The notes under the pieces were generated by a model, which saw nothing but the letters and a program-made list of their open reading frames with translations, had not been told where the DNA came from and ran no database searches. This document shows, piece by piece, positions 62,201 to 64,000 of a stretch of DNA of 64,000 bases. Source of the stretch: Hexactinellida sp. DTS-2022 (Eukaryota > Porifera > Hexactinellida); contig JAPNXP010000001.1 of the NCBI GenBank assembly GCA_028753945.1, positions 9,786,501 through 9,850,500 on the forward strand. The letters are read 5' to 3'. The position numbers and the translations under genes are program-made. Each line of letters starts with the position of its first letter. Positions within the stretch are counted from its first letter, which is position 1.

Positions 62201-62396
62201 GGTTATTAATCTGTGGGCCAAATATGTGATCTCTCACGTACTGAGGCAGGAGTTGAATGTTAAACTCGTTTACTCTGACATCCGGAGAGCGCTGGGCAGT
62301 GTGAGAAGTGGAGTAACCAAACATTAAGAGACCGGGTTTTCTGCGCATGGCCCGACAACATAGCGACTGCTGTAAACACAATTTGAACAGACTCAT
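59217..62396 (-). CDS. POLG: Mitochondrial DNA polymerase gamma, catalytic subunit
   Basis: The 1059-residue family A polymerase has a proofreading exonuclease: Exo I VLDVETCMG (D172, E174), Exo II GHNVSFDRCRL (D245) and Exo III YCAKDVMAT (Y346, D350). Polymerase motifs are A, GADVDAEELWIASLLSD (D742); B, RNQAKVINYARIYS (R795, K799, Y803, Y807); and C, ISIHDDIRF (H956, D957). The dNTP-selecting Tyr of human POLG (Y955) is kept. The N-terminus (MSLFKLCLQQSLCCRAMRRK) is a plausible mitochondrial presequence. Human POLG has 1239 residues; the shortening is mainly in the spacer between exonuclease and polymerase, which in human holds the accessory-subunit and processivity regions. POLG copies mitochondrial DNA. 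The gene has no intron, in contrast to about 22 in human, and sits between ASPH and XRCC4 on the same strand. Confidence 0.95.
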   Translation of the reverse strand: MSLFKLCLQQSLCCRAMRRKPGLLMFGYSTSHTAQRSPDVRVNEFNIQLLPQYVRDHIFGPQINNHDDAHRELVEEAMQHLKSHGIDFSKGELLEDVPKPPLVQLQGKTIEEHFYAIANNILRPYTSLLDQLCRCEVPEPPNHWSFKPGWVMYGTDGPSTVAYPKERVIVLDVETCMGAGPDPVLATAVSPTSWYSWVSPRLVEELDDQWHKTDLIRKREHLIPIREGEGPGEHRIIVGHNVSFDRCRLREEYSLAASNTYFVDTMALHMCVNGVTTSQRGRWLRANGKGREEGDLPGWMETASPGALHNLYKLYVGKHLDKLPRDLFVKGSLEEIRRDFQSGISYCAKDVMATLEIVKELIPLFKECCPSPVTILGMMEMGSACMPTNKKDWLHFVASCDEYHQNSSQNTSRILRDLADKACLLSSDQSYSLDPWLSTLDWSPTKSKKKCEIICAKDFNWYQKEVATSGSEISVQKRIVPLLLRLVWEEHPLHFVEHLGWGYIVPAPAVDKESVVYSLWMEYLEKYVEFLQADSASQKSILKEVKLILENLNKENVDCEKRFDVIKKIASLKEEDITLKTVHIISRMKALSYETNFGNSFGRVSLDGFDFPFDFYRIPHKDGEDFNCGKPIGQDYQLAMQEGRMRSRTAESGEELLNIEKSITFWRSNHKRVKQQMVVAADGEGTSGEAVILPNLCVAGTVTRRAVQNTWLTASNAYKNRVGSELKSLITAPPGYALVGADVDAEELWIASLLSDSHLAKIHGCTGIGWMTLQGDKASGTDLHSRTANSLGITRNQAKVINYARIYSCGISNTIQLLTKFLPNESLETLTEKAKRLHAQTKGVRTRIGANDDMFVYKRLPKKPSRSNLEWSGGTESYLFNKLEEIANDSEPRTPALNCRISSALLPHNVDSLYYTSRLNWVVQSSGVDYLHLLLVSMKWIMSSFGIRGRYCISIHDDIRFLVEEQDAERAVLALQLSNLYTRCLFSYMTEVPDLPLCVAFFSAVEIDRVLRKDPADECVTPSNPDGLEKGRGIPKGRSLDIQSILKLVKTLDKVPIPK

Positions 62397-62836
62397 TGTG
62401 TCGAGTCAACGAAATGTTTAACCAACGAAGGAATAACGAATATCTCCAAAGATTCAGAGCAGGGTGTTTTACATACTACCTAATTGAAACCGGATTAAAT
62501 CAAATTATATTTCGTTAATTTCTAACATCAGCCTAATTTGTGTCAATAAAATATTTAATATCAGTTTAAGTAGATACTAAATAATAAAATAAAATAAAAT
62601 ATAATGTTACAAACTTATAATTATTCCTGTCAATTAGCCTATGTTCAATTTTGTTGTACTACGTAATACAGTGCAGTGGAGATCCAATACATAAGGTACT
62701 CTTGTTGTGTCCGATGTCTTGGAACGGAATAAATAATTAGAAAAACTGGTACTATTTCAAAAAAAATGAAAATAAGATCATTATAAAAATACAGTAATTA
62801 CCCACACATACGTTATCACTCCATTCATTATCCAAA
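62397..62836. other. Spacer between ASPH and POLG
   Basis: About 440 AT-rich bases between the ASPH stop and the POLG start, with no visible gene or repeat. It should contain the ASPH 3' end and the POLG promoter. Confidence 0.4.
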
Positions 62837-63791
62837 TTAAATAGGAGAGAGAGTTCTCTTTTGATGCATATCCAGATCAGGGTGCCATATATCCACAATT
62901 AGTACTATTCTAATCGAGCTACTCTCCTGCCACACCTCGTGCTCAAAAGAATCGTCAAAGATAAGAATCTTTCCTTCCTTCCATACTCTATTAATTAAAG
63001 AGATTATTGAAATAATAATAGCCTTTACTGCGAACTATATGCAAAATTTAGTATTCTGAGAACAGCATAAAATTGCCATAAATAAAATAACTGGTGAAAA
63101 TATATGATAAAAATTAAACAAAACTTGGAATTTACTAGTTGTTTCTGAGCAATAAATTTTGTTTGCGTTTACCTTGTTTCATTTCCGACTCTAATTCTGA
63201 CATTATCTGGAACTATCAGCCCTAGGTGCATGCGCAGTCTGCAGTTGGTTGGTCCGCAGTGAGGCGACACGTGGGTACCCGGATGCATCACCGAGAATTT
63301 TATCTATAGAACACAGGTAGTAACAGTTGCTATTCTGTTATAATCAGATAGGCATAGGCATAGCTAATTAATTATCCAGGAGTGCGAGACGCTCCTTTTG
63401 GAGCATGATTTTTGCAAAATTTGAATTTAGGAGCGCGAAAATTTGGAATCCTCTCCTATACCGTAGCATTAATTTGTGATTTAGGCGTATGAATATTGGA
63501 TCAGACCAGGAGCGTATTTATGAATGACTGTATAATACACTGGCATAGCTAACCTGTCCTCTCTGACAGGTGGTAGCATCTGGCATTGTATCAATAATCT
63601 GACAGGTTTTAGGTGTCCTCTCACACGCCTTGGCATTCTTCCTGCCCTGTTGATACAGAGTGTACTGCTTCCAATCTCCGGTGTCGGTGAGTCCCTCCTC
63701 CTCGGGCTCAAACACCCCTTTCTCCTCGTCCAGGATGCTCCTAGCCTCCGCCAGGATAATCCTCCAAGAAGACTCAAGCTTCTTAATGTAG
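62837..63791 (-). CDS. ASPH: Aspartyl/asparaginyl beta-hydroxylase, C-terminal exons (5' partial)
   Basis: Three exons are readable: 63791-63554, 63303-63173 and 62987-62837, with introns of 250 bp (GTTAGC...CTATAG) and 185 bp (GTAAAC...AATAG). The first codes WRIILAEARSILDEEKGVF, GDWKQYTLYQQGRKN and PKTCQIIDTMPDATTCQRGQ. The second codes KFSVMHPGTHVSPHCGPTN and CRLRMHLGLIVPDN. The last codes WKEGKILIFDDSFEHEVWQ, SSSIRIVLIVDIWHPDL and ends LSPI. These match the catalytic domain of human ASPH block by block, including the iron-binding histidines in PHCGPTN and SFEHEVW. ASPH is a type II ER membrane Fe(II)/2-oxoglutarate enzyme that hydroxylates Asp/Asn in EGF domains. The exon at 63791 starts mid-codon, so more exons lie upstream, probably beyond the window. 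The larger intron is mostly a MITE. Confidence 0.92.
63376..63536. repeat. MITE-like repeat, GGAGCGCG family, inside an ASPH intron
   Basis: The repeat is the inverse of 11723-11886 and makes up about two thirds of the 250-bp ASPH intron (63304-63553). Shared blocks are GCGAGACGCTCCTTTT, GGAATCCTCTCCTATACC and CATTAATTTGTGATT. Confidence 0.75.
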
Positions 63792-63835
63792 CTACAAAAT
63801 ACACAATAGACAGTCAACCTCTAACCAATACAGTA

Positions 63836-63995
63836 CAGTTGAATCTCGTTAGTACGAACACCAGGGACCGTCAAAACGTGTTCGCCTTATCCAGATTCGT
63901 ATTTGAACTAATATTATTTACATTGAAAATGCTTTGAAGAGGACTGCAAAAGTGTTACGTAATATTAACCGTGTTCGTAATAACGAGGTTCACTG
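63836..63995. mobile_element. 160-bp MITE with TA flanks, copy 2
   Basis: CAGTTGAATCTCGTTAGTAC and, reverse-complemented on the right, CAGTGAACCTCGTTATTACG are inverted repeats with TA outside (63834-63835, 63996-63997). It belongs to the family at 56154-56307 (shared GTTCGCCTTATNCGGATTCG-type interior, read in inverse). It lies upstream of the visible ASPH exons. Confidence 0.8.
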
Positions 63996-64000
63996 TAGTT

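Noticed and set aside
1..64000. CRISPR arrays, bacterial operons, rRNA and tRNA genes
   Set aside because: The direct-repeat arrays are minisatellite or transposon ends. I saw no rRNA blocks and no clear tRNA T-loop (GGTTCGANTCC) in context; a covariance-model scan would be needed to exclude small RNAs.

Overview
This window is nuclear DNA from an animal or a close relative. The genes are those of a ciliated, multicellular-type eukaryote: a dynein assembly factor (DNAAF9), a GRIP golgin (GCC2), the SMC5/6 kleisin (NSMCE4), LARP7, phosphoacetylglucosamine mutase (PGM3), V-ATPase subunit e, UBE2L3, the Treslin partner MTBP, a MAPK-like kinase, VPS52, methylmalonyl-CoA epimerase (MCEE), XRCC4, mitochondrial DNA polymerase gamma (POLG) and aspartyl beta-hydroxylase (ASPH). 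MTBP, LARP7 and ASPH point to Metazoa. I cannot name the species. Almost every gene is one uninterrupted reading frame; I could place introns only in XRCC4 (one, 113 bp) and ASPH (185 and 250 bp). A compact, intron-poor animal genome, such as a sponge or a simplified lineage, is a guess and not a result.

Layout. Positions 1-16.6 kb are repeat-rich and nearly gene-free: a degenerate coding fragment at the left edge, a 16-bp minisatellite, a 4.2-kb inverted-repeat structure, then a MULE-type DNA transposon (7024-10126). That transposon sits inside a gene for a secreted LRR/EGF protein and is flanked by a perfect 9-bp target duplication. Removing the element rejoins signal peptide and ectodomain in frame, and the host gene has since gained frameshifts. 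From 16.7 to 28.5 kb lies a GC-rich, plus-strand gene row (DNAAF9, an Spc24-like coiled-coil gene, GCC2, NSMCE4, LARP7, PGM3) with gaps down to about 180 bp, followed by V-ATPase subunit e on minus. From 28.6 to 58 kb genes are sparse (UBE2L3, an unrecognised 551-residue gene, MTBP, kinase, VPS52, MCEE, a TSC22-like gene) and separated by AT-rich DNA full of MITEs and Helitron-like repeats. From 58 to 64 kb three minus-strand genes stand in a row: ASPH (5' end outside the window), POLG and XRCC4.

The genes do not form one pathway. The most notable material is the mobile DNA: a transposase combining an N-terminal FLYWCH-like finger, a MULE core and a C-terminal IAP/MDM2-type RING finger; element ends built from tandem arrays of a short repeat; the dated-by-decay gene disruption; and two MITE insertions proven by paralogous empty sites inside this same window. 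LARP7 also appears to lack its 7SK-binding xRRM while keeping the sequences on both sides of it.

Start codons were chosen at ATG. In several genes the open frame extends upstream without an ATG, and I trimmed it.
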